The translations under genes and the position numbers were made by a program. From the NCBI GenBank assembly GCA_029976075.1, contig JARKNW010000071.1:1-64000 (forward strand): a DNA stretch of 64,000 nt. Direction: 5' to 3'. Every line of letters begins with the position of its first letter. Within the stretch, counting starts at the first letter, position 1. Source of the DNA: Pleomorphomonas sp. (GTDB lineage: Bacteria > Pseudomonadota > Alphaproteobacteria > Rhizobiales > Pleomorphomonadaceae). Below are positions 1 to 10,293 of the stretch, piece by piece. The notes beneath the pieces are model-generated. The model saw only the letters and a list, made by a program, of their open reading frames with translations, was not told the DNA's origin and ran no database searches.

Positions 1-18
1 CTAGAGTATCCGTGTTGA

Positions 19-981
19 TCAAGGGGATTTTAGCTGCCACTTCCGACCGGCACCAAGAAGGGCGTTGGCGAGAACGATGAGCTTGCGCATGATCGCGGTG
101 ATAGCGATCTTTGCCGGCTTTCCTGCGGCGAGAAACTGATCGTATTTGGCCTTTAGGTCGGGATTGAAGCGGATCGCGACGAGGGCTGGCATGTAGAGAG
201 CTTGGCGGAGGTTGGCCCGGCCGCCGCGAATGAAGGCGCGTCCGGTCCAATGTCCGGACTGACGCGCGACTGGCGCGAGGCCGGCCAGACTTGCGGCCTG
301 GCCTGGCTCCAGACTTCCCAACTCCGGCATTTCGATCAGCAGGGCGAAGGCGGTGATCTTCGAGATTCCCGGAATGCTGGTCACGATGGCGAACCGCTCG
401 GCGAGGTCGGCATCGGCTTTGATGATCTGGCTGATTTCCGCCTCGATCGCCACGATCTGGCGCTCGATTTGTTCGAGACGCTGTGTGTTATGGCGCTTCA
501 GAAGTGACATGGTCAGCGTCTTGGCGCGGTTCCTGGCGGCGGTGCGGTCTTTCACCAAGGCTTCGCGAGCAAGGTGAAGCTCCTTAAGTTCGAGCAAAAC
601 CTCGCTTCTAGCCGGACGCGTCTCCAGCTCCAGCACTGCGCCCATGCGCGCCAGCATCGCCGCATCGAGCCGGTCAGTCTTGGCGAGCTTGCCGGTTGCC
701 TCCGCAAAGCGGCGCGCTTGCCGCGGATTGACCTTGGCGAAAGGAATGTCGGCGGCACCCAATGCACGCTCCAACGCCCGGTGATAGGGGCCGGTCGGTT
801 CGAAGACGATGCGCTCAACAGGCGCCTGCGCCAGCCATTTGATCAGCGCCTTGTGGCCGCGTTTGTCGTTGGCGAAGCGCTGGCTTGCGCCGTCGGTCAG
901 CCGGTGAACATCGAGATGGTCTTTTGAGACATCGACGCCGATGGTATCATTCTTCATCTTTTCCATGCCTCTGCTTGTCAT
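19..981 (-). mobile_element. IS110-family transposase (DEDD N-terminal RuvC-like domain plus C-terminal Tnp20-like domain), apparently intact
   Basis: 320 aa ORF; N-terminal GVDVSKDHLDV, FEPTGPYHRALERAL and KTDRLDAAMLARM motifs; C-terminal SIPGISKITAFALL...LAGLAPVARQSGHWTGRAFIRGGRANLRQALY typical of IS110 recombinases. True start may be an internal Met (MEKMKNDT or MKNDT). Confidence 0.93.
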
Positions 982-1140
982 CCGGGGCTCTCCCCCGGGT
1001 ATCCGTTCAGGCCAAAGGAAAAGACGAGGGCGATCAAACTCTAGCTCGGCCCATCAAACGGTCAGCACTCTCACGATCCGACCCTCGCCGCTGACGAGAG
1101 GGCTGCCACCCTCTCCCAGCGGTCCTTTTTGCCCCAGCGG
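982..1140 (-). ncRNA. Candidate IS110 upstream non-coding region (possible bridge-RNA-encoding left end)
   Basis: Non-coding DNA directly upstream of the transposase with perfect hairpins (982-998 and 1096-1115) and an 8 bp direct repeat CCCAGCGG (1115-1122, 1133-1140). Function inferred from IS110 biology only. Confidence 0.4.
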
Positions 1141-1347
1141 CGCAGAAAGTCATAAGACAAGCAATTTCAGCAAAGGTAGGAACCGGCTTTGCGTCCGAAA
1201 TTGCGAGGAACCGCTCTAGGTATTGGCCCTTGTGGACCGATCTCGCGGAGAGTTTTCGTCTGCCCGACAATGGCCGAAATCAATTCTCAATCTATGAACG
1301 CTTCGAGGCACTTGGACGACCTTCTTGGCGCACGAATTGTTTCGATT

Positions 1348-1466
1348 CATTCAAAGCGCTTTTATTGTTTTACGTTCCGAAATATATCCTCAAGAACAAC
1401 AGATTAGCCGATGGGATCACACGACAGGGCGACTCTTGACAAGCAGCATTAAAAGCGCTTTGAATG
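1348..1466 (+). promoter_or_regulatory. Promoter/operator region: two AAAGCGCTTT palindromes (1353-1362, 1452-1461) and TTGACA -35-like box (1436-1441)
   Basis: 20 nt arms 1348-1367 and 1447-1466 are inverted repeats with one mismatch; each contains the LacI-family-like palindrome AAAGCGCTTT; right site lies immediately 3' of TTGACA. Confidence 0.6.
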
Positions 1467-1586
1467 CCGTGGGAGCAAGATGCTGCGTCTCGTCCTGATG
1501 CTGCCTGGGGAGGACTGGCGAGCCAGGCCTTGCTTCGGAGCCGGCAAATAGGATTAGCCGCCCCGCTCATCCCGAGGAGGATTCCC

Positions 1587-2372
1587 ATGACCATCCGCGC
1601 TACAGTCTTCGGCGAAAATGTTCACGAGCAGACCAGCCAGGTCGTGCACGACCTCTATCCCAACGGCATGCATGCAGCCATTGCCGATGCCCTCAACGTA
1701 GATCCGGCCATCGAAGCAAGCTGGGTGACATTGCAGATGCCCGAGCACGGGCTGACGGTCGAGAAGCTGGCGGCCACCGACGTGCTCCTGTGGTGGGGCC
1801 ATGCCGCCCATGGCGAAGTCAAGGACGAGATCGTCGAGCGCGTCGCCAAGCGCGTCTGGGAGGGCATGGGGTTGCTCGTTCTCCATTCCGGGCACTTCTC
1901 GAAGATCTTCAAGCGGCTGATGGGAACGCCCTGTGCGCTCAAGTGGCGCGAGGCGGGCGAGCGCGAGCGTCTCTGGGTCATCAACCGCAATCATCCGATC
2001 GCCGCCGGTTTGCCGGAGAAGATCGAACTCGACATGGAAGAGATGTACGGCGAGCCTTTCTCGGTGCCCGAGCCGGATGAGACCGTGTTCATCTCCTGGT
2101 TCCAGGGCGGCGAAGTGTTTCGCTCCGGCCTCTGCTACAAGCGCGGCGCCGGCAAGATCTTCTACTTCCGCCCCGGGCACGAGGCCTATCCCACCTATCA
2201 CGACGAGAATGTGCTGACGGTGCTGCGCAACGCCGTGAAATGGGCTTACAACCCCGGCCCCGCCTGGACGGCGATTACCGACGCCCCCAACGTGCCCGTC
2301 GACAAGGCGCTGGAGCCCATCAAGGAACGCGGCCTGACCATCCACGCCAAGGGCGCTCCTGGCCTTCGCTGA
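1587..2372 (+). CDS. ThuA domain-containing protein
   Basis: [36 protein letters not shown]...[12 protein letters not shown]...[10 protein letters not shown]...[25 protein letters not shown] at 1574-1580 supports start at 1587 rather than the track's 1464. Confidence 0.85.
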   Translation: MTIRATVFGENVHEQTSQVVHDLYPNGMHAAIADALNVDPAIEASWVTLQMPEHGLTVEKLAATDVLLWWGHAAHGEVKDEIVERVAKRVWEGMGLLVLHSGHFSKIFKRLMGTPCALKWREAGERERLWVINRNHPIAAGLPEKIELDMEEMYGEPFSVPEPDETVFISWFQGGEVFRSGLCYKRGAGKIFYFRPGHEAYPTYHDENVLTVLRNAVKWAYNPGPAWTAITDAPNVPVDKALEPIKERGLTIHAKGAPGLR

Positions 2373-2447
2373 GTATTTCCAAGCGGCCGGCGACCTTCCG
2401 CTGGCCGTTTCTCTATTCTCGCCCTCTTCCTCCACGGACCCTCCAAC

Positions 2448-3500
2448 ATGCGCCTTATCATAGTCGGCACCGGCAGCATGGCCCATCACCATGCCCAGCA
2501 TTTCGCCCAGATCCGCGGCGTCAAGATCGTCGGCTGCGTTGATGTTTTCCCCGAACGGGCCACCGCCTTCGCCAAGGAATTCAACATTCCCAGAACGTTC
2601 GCGACGGTCGAGGACGCCATCGTCTGGGGCACGTTCGACTCGGCGGCCAATGTGACCACCGATCTGGCCCACTATCCCACGACCATGGCGCTGATTACCG
2701 CCGGCAAGCATGTACTCTGCGAAAAGCCGCTGGCGACCAACTATGCTCATGCTCTCGAGATGACCGAGACCGCCGAGAAGGAAGGCGTCGTGGGCATGGT
2801 GAACCTCAGCTATCGGAATGTTCCCGAGATTCACAAGATGCACCAGATGGTCACTTCGGGTGTCATCGGTGACGTCAAGCATGTGGAAGCGAGCTATCTG
2901 CAGAGCTGGCTCACCGGCACGCACTGGGGCGACTGGCGTACCGAGAGCCGATGGCTATGGCGCCTGTCGGAAAACCATGGCTCCAAGGGTGTCATCGGGG
3001 ACGTCGGGATTCATATCCTCGATTTCGCCTCCTTCGGTGCCGGCACCGACGTGACCCGGCTGTTTGGACGCCTCAAGACGTTCCACAAGGCGCCCGACGA
3101 CAAGATCGGCGAGTACACGCTCGACGCCAATGACAGCTTCGCCGGCACTCTGGAGTTCGAGAACGGTGCCATCGGTGTCATCCACGCTTCGCGTTTTGCC
3201 ACCGGCTATGCCAATACGCTGCGCGTCCGCGTTTTCGGTGACAAGGGTGCGCTGGAAATCCAGAACGGCTCCGACGGGACCTGGCTGCGCGTCTGCAAAA
3301 GCGCAAAGGACATCAACAGCCAGACTTGGCGCCCGGTCACAGCCAAGCCAGTGCCGATGAACTACAAGCGTTTCTTCGACGCCGTAAAGGCCGGAAAGAC
3401 GTCGGAACCAAGCTTCCGTCGGGCCGCCGAGTTGCAGCGTATTCTCGACGCGTCATTCGAGACGGAAAGACTGAGAACCGAACTGACTGTTGCTGGCTGA
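2448..3500 (+). CDS. Gfo/Idh/MocA family oxidoreductase
   Basis: 350 aa; N-terminal Rossmann IIVGTGSMAHHHAQHFAQ; HVLCEKPLATN motif diagnostic of the family. Confidence 0.9.
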   Translation: MRLIIVGTGSMAHHHAQHFAQIRGVKIVGCVDVFPERATAFAKEFNIPRTFATVEDAIVWGTFDSAANVTTDLAHYPTTMALITAGKHVLCEKPLATNYAHALEMTETAEKEGVVGMVNLSYRNVPEIHKMHQMVTSGVIGDVKHVEASYLQSWLTGTHWGDWRTESRWLWRLSENHGSKGVIGDVGIHILDFASFGAGTDVTRLFGRLKTFHKAPDDKIGEYTLDANDSFAGTLEFENGAIGVIHASRFATGYANTLRVRVFGDKGALEIQNGSDGTWLRVCKSAKDINSQTWRPVTAKPVPMNYKRFFDAVKAGKTSEPSFRRAAELQRILDASFETERLRTELTVAG

Positions 3501-3662
3501 ATAGCCCCGACGAGCATTTTCTGAAATGCCGCGGGATGCAAAATCCGGTGGCCTTTCATTTTGGTTGCTCCGTCGGAACATCGCACCACTACGATATTTA
3601 TCCGGCTTATTAATGTTCTCATGCGCCGTCATAATTGACAGGTGCAGCCGCGCAAAAGCAAA

Positions 3663-3692
3663 AAAGCCGGCGACCTCACGATCGCCGGCTTT
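3663..3692 (-). terminator. Intrinsic terminator downstream of pta
   Basis: Perfect stem AAAGCCGGCGA/TCGCCGGCTTT; on the minus strand followed by a T-rich run (complement of GCAAAAAA). Confidence 0.8.
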
Positions 3693-3717
3693 CGTCATAG
3701 AGTTCTTTGCCGCAGCC

Positions 3718-5835
3718 TCACTCGGCCGCAGCCGCCTGAGCTGGGCGCTCGCTCTGCCCCACCTGAATGGCGGTCAACGCGATGGTGTAGACGATGTCGT
3801 CGACGAGTGCGCCGCGCGACAGATCGTTCACCGGCTTGCGGAGCCCCTGCAGCATCGGACCGACCGACACGACGTTGGCCGAGCGCTGCACGGCCTTGTA
3901 GGTCGTGTTGCCTGTGTTGAGGTCCGGGAAGACGAAGACGTTGGCATGACCTGCCACCGGCGAGCCGGGCGCCTTCTGCTTGCCAACGCTCTCGACCGAG
4001 GCGGCGTCATACTGGATCGGACCGTCGACGAGGAGATCGGGACGAAGCTCCATCACCTTCAGCGTGGCGGCACGCACCTTGTCGACATCGCTACCCGTGC
4101 CGGAAGTGCCGGTCGAATAGGAGATCATGGCAACGCGCGGGTCGATGCCGAAGGAGCGGGCGCTGTCGGCCGACTGGCAGGCGATCTCGGCGAGTTCGTC
4201 GGCCGACGGATCGGGGTTGATGGCGCAGTCGCCATAGACCAGCACCTGGTCGGGCATCAGCATGAAGAACACGCTGGAGACGATCGAGTTGCCCGGAGCA
4301 GTCTTGATGAGCTGCAGTGCCGGACGCACCGTCGAAGCGGTGGTGTGGACGGCACCAGAGACCAGACCGTCCACATGCCCCATGGCCAGCATCATGGTGG
4401 CGAGCACCACGTTGTCCTCGAGCTGAGCCTCGGCCTGCGGCGGGGTCAGACCCTTCGACTTGCGCAGTTCGACCATAGGGGCGACGTAGTTGGCGCGCAC
4501 CTTGGCCGGATCGAGGATTTCCAGCTCCGGCGGCAGCTCGACGCCGTGCATGGTCGCAACATCCTTGATCGCCTTGGGATCGCCGACCAGCACGCAACGA
4601 GCGATGCGCTTCTGCGTGCAGATGACCGCTGCCTTGATCGTGCGCGGCTCGTCGCCCTCCGGAAGCACGATGCGGCGATTGGCGGCACGCGCTTCCTGGA
4701 TCATGCGGTGGCGGAACATCGGCGGCGTCATCAGACCGCCGTTGGAACGCGCCGTCGCCGGGGCGAGCGGAGAAAGGTCGATGTGATCGGCCACGTGCTC
4801 GAGCAGCTTCTCCATGCGCTCGGCGTCCTCGTGACGAACGCGACGGTCCATCGAATTGAGGCGGACAGCCACGTCATAGGTCTGCAGCTCGGTGGTGAGC
4901 ACCGGCAGGTCGCCGAAGCGAGGCGACAGGAACTCGGAGATCGACGGCGCCATCGGCTCGTCGCAGGTGAGCAGAAGGCCGGCGATCGGCATGCCAGAGG
5001 ACCGGGCCAAGGTCGTGGTGATGATGATGTCGGACCGATCGCCAGGAGTGACAACCAGCGTGCCGGGCTTCAGCGCCTTCACCACCTTGTCGGGGCTGCG
5101 GGCGCCGATGACGATTTCGCCGACACGCGCCTTCTTGATATCGCCGGGCCGCAGGATGCCGAACCCCAGATCAGAGGCAACGTCCACGAGGCGCGGAGCA
5201 TTGAGGGCGGGCTCGTCGGAAGTGACGGCGAGAACGGGGACGCCGATGTTCGCCGCCGCCAGTGCCTTGGCGAACTCGTCCGCCTTGACGTCACCGCCGC
5301 GAGCACGACCGACGATCAGGCCGGCAAAGGGCCGCCCTTCGGCAAGGAAGCGGTGCTGGGCGTCGGCCAGATCGCCGACGATGGACTTCACCGTGGCATC
5401 GAGGCCAGGAACCACCGGGATGATCTCGGCGGACAGCGACCGCCCCATGGCGATATCGAGGTCGATGGTCAGCGGATGGGTGGTCGAGGGCAGGAGCCCC
5501 TCGACGATGACGATGGAGCGGCTGCCGCGCGCTTCCTCGACCAGTTCGACGATCTCTTCGAGCAGGGTGAAGAGATTGCCCGTCCGGATCATCTCCTCGG
5601 CCCGCTCGGCGGGGATCGGGTCGGGAGTGTTGAGGCCGAGCAGCGTGCGGGCGAAATGCACCGAACGGTCGAGCCCATCGGGATAAGCCTCGGGATCAGC
5701 CACTGGCTTGGCGAAGCCGACGTCGTAGCCTTCACGCTGGAAGGCGCGGACGAGGCCAAGCGCCACCGAGGAAATGCCTTGCTGGCTCGAAGTCGGAGCC
5801 AGGAAGAACGTACGGTAAGAGGGTTTCGGGGTCAT
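3718..5835 (-). CDS. pta: Phosphate acetyltransferase (long form with DRTGG/BioD-like N-terminus)
   Basis: MTPKPSYRTFFLAPTSSQQGISSVALGLVRAFQREG... plus C-terminal PTA domain (RIVLPEGDEPRTIKAAVIC..., GLVSGAVHTTASTVRPALQLIKTAPG). Confidence 0.93.
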   Translation of the reverse strand: MTPKPSYRTFFLAPTSSQQGISSVALGLVRAFQREGYDVGFAKPVADPEAYPDGLDRSVHFARTLLGLNTPDPIPAERAEEMIRTGNLFTLLEEIVELVEEARGSRSIVIVEGLLPSTTHPLTIDLDIAMGRSLSAEIIPVVPGLDATVKSIVGDLADAQHRFLAEGRPFAGLIVGRARGGDVKADEFAKALAAANIGVPVLAVTSDEPALNAPRLVDVASDLGFGILRPGDIKKARVGEIVIGARSPDKVVKALKPGTLVVTPGDRSDIIITTTLARSSGMPIAGLLLTCDEPMAPSISEFLSPRFGDLPVLTTELQTYDVAVRLNSMDRRVRHEDAERMEKLLEHVADHIDLSPLAPATARSNGGLMTPPMFRHRMIQEARAANRRIVLPEGDEPRTIKAAVICTQKRIARCVLVGDPKAIKDVATMHGVELPPELEILDPAKVRANYVAPMVELRKSKGLTPPQAEAQLEDNVVLATMMLAMGHVDGLVSGAVHTTASTVRPALQLIKTAPGNSIVSSVFFMLMPDQVLVYGDCAINPDPSADELAEIACQSADSARSFGIDPRVAMISYSTGTSGTGSDVDKVRAATLKVMELRPDLLVDGPIQYDAASVESVGKQKAPGSPVAGHANVFVFPDLNTGNTTYKAVQRSANVVSVGPMLQGLRKPVNDLSRGALVDDIVYTIALTAIQVGQSERPAQAAAAE

Positions 5836-5854
5836 AGCCTTCGTCCCTTTCGCA

Positions 5855-7066
5855 TCAGGCTTGGGCAGGCAGGAGACCGGCGAGGCGAGCCGTATCTTCG
5901 GCAATCACACGTTCTTCGTCGGTCGGAATGACGATGGCCACCGGCTTCTTCGACCGCGACACGATGCCGCTCTTGCCGCCGAAGATGGTGGCATTGGCTT
6001 CCTCATCGAGATCGAGGCCGAGAGCCGACAGGCGCTTCAGCGTCTTGGCCCGGATATAGGCGGAGTTCTCGCCGATGCCGCCGGTGAAGGCCACGGCATC
6101 GAGGCGCGGCAGAGCAGCCGTCAGTGCGCCGATATAGCGGCAAAGACGGAAGACGAACACGTCGAGCGTTTCTTCGGCCTGATGGTTGCCGGCCTGGGCC
6201 GCTTCGGTGAGCGTGCGGCAGTCGTTGGAGAGCTCCGACAAACCGAGGAGACCGCTCTCGCGGTTGACCATCTTTTCGAGTCCGTCGACGTCAAGGCCGG
6301 TCTTCTTGGCGATGTAGGCGAGAGCGCCGTAGTCGACGTCACCGGTACGTGTTCCCATGACGAGACCTTCGAGCGGGGTCAGGCCCATCGAGGTGTCGAC
6401 GCACTTGCCGTTGAGGACGGCGGTCGCGGACGAACCATTGCCGAGATGGCAGACGACGACGCCGCTGTCGTTCGGATCGAGACCGAGCATACGGATGGCT
6501 TCGCCGGAAACGTAGCGGTGCGACGTGCCGTGGGCACCGTAACGGCGGACGCCAAGGTCACGGTAATACTTGCGCGGCAGGGCGTAGAGGAAAGCCTCCG
6601 GCTTCATGGTCTGGTGGAAGGCGGTATCAAACACGGCCACCTGCTTCAGCGCCGGGAAGGCGTGCACGGCAGCGCGCATGCCGATCGCATGAGCCGGGTT
6701 GTGCAGCGGCGCGAAAGGACAGGTTCCGATTTCCTCGATCATGGCATCGCCGGTGAGGATGCGGCTCTCGGTGAACTGCTCGCCACCGTTGACCACGCGG
6801 TGACCGACGGCGGCCACGCGCTCGAACCAGCCATGCGCCTTCAGGAAGCCCATCAGCGCATCGACGGCGCCCTGGTGGTTGGTCGGCGTCAAGGCGGCCT
6901 TGTTCTTGGTGCCGTCGACGTCAAAACGGATCGAGGCGTCGCTCTGGCCAAGGCGCTCGGCCAGGCCGGAAGCCAGCGGCTTGCGTTCGCCGACCGGGTA
7001 AATGGCGAACTTCAGCGACGAAGAGCCGCTGTTGATGACCAGGATCAGGGGGGAGGATGTCGACAT
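5855..7066 (-). CDS. ackA: Acetate kinase
   Basis: ILVINSGSSSLKFAIY, VAVFDTAFHQTMKPEAFLYALP, RRYGAHGTSHRYVS, GNGSSATAVLNGKCVDTSMGLTPLEGLVMGTRTGDVDYG. Start placed at MSTSSPLILVINSG. Confidence 0.95.
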   Translation of the reverse strand: MSTSSPLILVINSGSSSLKFAIYPVGERKPLASGLAERLGQSDASIRFDVDGTKNKAALTPTNHQGAVDALMGFLKAHGWFERVAAVGHRVVNGGEQFTESRILTGDAMIEEIGTCPFAPLHNPAHAIGMRAAVHAFPALKQVAVFDTAFHQTMKPEAFLYALPRKYYRDLGVRRYGAHGTSHRYVSGEAIRMLGLDPNDSGVVVCHLGNGSSATAVLNGKCVDTSMGLTPLEGLVMGTRTGDVDYGALAYIAKKTGLDVDGLEKMVNRESGLLGLSELSNDCRTLTEAAQAGNHQAEETLDVFVFRLCRYIGALTAALPRLDAVAFTGGIGENSAYIRAKTLKRLSALGLDLDEEANATIFGGKSGIVSRSKKPVAIVIPTDEERVIAEDTARLAGLLPAQA

Positions 7067-7414
7067 CAGCGATACTCTATCGATTCTCGTTGGATTGACC
7101 GAGGATACGGCGAGCGGCAGCGCCCCCGTCATACCTAATCTCGTGGATTTGCGGCGAATATCCGAGATCGGGTGGATTTGGTATGCGGCCCACCCCGTAC
7201 CGAACTCAGGGCCATGAACGCGAAGGAAACGCCGTCGACACTAGCGCAATCCGATTTATATTTTCTTTTCATGACTTTAACAAAAACTGTCGTCCGCGTT
7301 TCCGGAATAGCTCGAACAAGAGCAATGCGCATGACGCAGACGAGCCGCCCGGCAACGGCATAAGTGCGCGCCGCCGAACAGCTTTTTTCTCATCGCCTGT
7401 CTTCGGATCGCCGG

Positions 7415-8791
<1,377 letters not shown>

Positions 8792-8872
8792 GACGGCAAA
8801 CTCCGGTTGGCATTTTCCCGAATGTAGAGAGGCGGAAGGGCGGCGGCAAGGCGAGGATGGTCGGCCCGCGAT

Positions 8873-8900
8873 GGCCGGTTAACCGGCCGTTAGGGTTAAC
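8873..8900. promoter_or_regulatory. 16 bp perfect palindrome GGCCGGTTAACCGGCC with a CtrA-like TTAA-N7-TTAG element
   Basis: Palindrome at 8873-8888; TTAA at 8879-8882 and TTAG at 8890-8893 separated by 7 nt; lies between divergent genes. Confidence 0.35.
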
Positions 8901-8957
8901 AGATTACGAAGAGAGCATCCGAGGCGGTCCTGCCGCCCGCTCATCACGGTAAGATCA

Positions 8958-9743
8958 ATGTCGCTTTCCGCCCGACGTTCCGCACTTCTCGCCCTGCTGC
9001 TGCCGCTGGCGCTCGCCGCTGTCGGATGTGCCGACAACCGGCCGGTACTGACGACTCACGGCAACGTCTCGGTGACCGGTTCGGTCGACAAGATGACCGA
9101 CGCACAAATCGTCGGTGCAGCGTCGGCCTGGAGTCAGCGATACGATGCCGACCCGAAGAACCGGACCAACATCCTGAACTATGCGGCAGCGCTCCGCCTC
9201 AGCGGGCGCACCGACCAGGCAGTGGCCGTTCTTGAAAAGGGCATGGTCGCATCCCAGAACGATCCGGAAATGTCCGCGGCCTATGGCAAGGCTCTTGCCG
9301 CGAACGGCAACTTCGACCAGGCGCTCCGGGTGATCCGGCAGACACAGCAGCCGGATCGTCCCGACTGGAAACTCTACTCGGCCGAGGGAGCAGTGCTCGA
9401 CCAGCAAGGCAATACGGCCGAGGCGCGAGCCGCCTATCAGAAGGCACTGCAAATCGCCCCCGGCGAGGCCTCCATCTACAACAACCTGGCACTGTCATAT
9501 CTGCTGGCCGGCGACCTCGCCAATGCCGAGAAGACGCTGCGCCAAGCGGCCGCCCTTCCCGGCGCCAACAGCCGCATCCGCCAGAATCTGGCCCTGGTGC
9601 TCGGGCTGCAGGGCAAGTTCAAGGAAGCCGATGCCATTGCTCGACAGGAGCTGGATCCGGCGCAAGCCGAAACCAACGTCGCCTATCTCAAGTCCATGCT
9701 GAGCCAGACCAATACCTGGAAGGAAGCCCGCAAGCAGGGCTGA
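8958..9743 (+). CDS. TPR-repeat lipoprotein, TadD-like (Flp pilus assembly protein family)
   Basis: Lipobox-like LPLALAAVGCADNRP signal; TPR repeats with NYAAALRLSGRTDQAVAVLEKG and AEARAAYQKALQIAPGEASIYNNLALSYLLAGDLANAEKTLRQA. Confidence 0.75.
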   Translation: MSLSARRSALLALLLPLALAAVGCADNRPVLTTHGNVSVTGSVDKMTDAQIVGAASAWSQRYDADPKNRTNILNYAAALRLSGRTDQAVAVLEKGMVASQNDPEMSAAYGKALAANGNFDQALRVIRQTQQPDRPDWKLYSAEGAVLDQQGNTAEARAAYQKALQIAPGEASIYNNLALSYLLAGDLANAEKTLRQAAALPGANSRIRQNLALVLGLQGKFKEADAIARQELDPAQAETNVAYLKSMLSQTNTWKEARKQG

Positions 9744-9754
9744 CGGAGAATGCG

Positions 9755-10264
9755 TTGCCGAAGATCCTCAATCTCGCCGACGCCGGCTTCGATCCAGAAG
9801 ACGACCTCGACCGGGCAGCGCCAGAGGGTTACGCGGCCCGGTTTGCCGCGGTGGGGGAACGGCTCGGCGCCCGGATGCTCGGCTACTCATTGATCGAGAT
9901 CGAAGCGGGATGTCGCGCCTCTCCCTTGCACAACCATCGCTGCAACGAGGAGATGTTCCTGATCCTTGAGGGAGAGGGAACCGTTCGCATTGGAGTCGAA
10001 AGATACCCGATCCGCACCGGTGATGTGATCGCCTGCCCACCGGGCGGCCCGGAAACTGCCCATCAGATCGAGAACACGTCCGGAAAGCCGCTTCGCTATC
10101 TCGCCGTATCCACCATGGTGGAACCCGATGTCATCGACTATCCGGACTCGGGCAAGTTCCTGGTAAAGGGTCGGCTGCCAGCCGGCGATGGCAGCCGAAG
10201 CGAACCCTTCCGCTTCATCGGCCGCCAGGACACGAGCCTGGGCTACTGGGACGCCGAGAAGTAG
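9755..10264 (+). CDS. Cupin domain-containing protein
   Basis: 169 aa; SPLHNHRCNEEMFLILEGEGTVRIGVERYPIRTGDVIACPPGGPETAHQIENTS cupin motifs. Confidence 0.85.
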   Translation: MPKILNLADAGFDPEDDLDRAAPEGYAARFAAVGERLGARMLGYSLIEIEAGCRASPLHNHRCNEEMFLILEGEGTVRIGVERYPIRTGDVIACPPGGPETAHQIENTSGKPLRYLAVSTMVEPDVIDYPDSGKFLVKGRLPAGDGSRSEPFRFIGRQDTSLGYWDAEK

Positions 10265-10293
10265 TAACGCGGACCGAGATGTCTGCGGGGGGT

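Noticed and set aside
6-1006. 8 bp direct repeat GTATCCGT at 6-13 and 999-1006 as possible IS110 boundary or core repeat
   Set aside because: Too short to be convincing, and the second copy lies only about 20 bp upstream of the transposase start, so it probably does not mark the element end.
1554-2924. 456 aa minus-strand ORF
   Set aside because: Antisense to the ThuA and Gfo/Idh/MocA genes and spans both; composition typical of a codon-bias shadow ORF.
3526-5931. 801 aa plus-strand ORF opposite pta
   Set aside because: Shadow ORF in GC-rich DNA; low-complexity R/H/G/D-rich translation with no recognisable domain, and the opposite strand encodes a clear Pta.
5861-7138. 425 aa plus-strand ORF
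   Set aside because: Exact antisense mirror of ackA, no domain signature.
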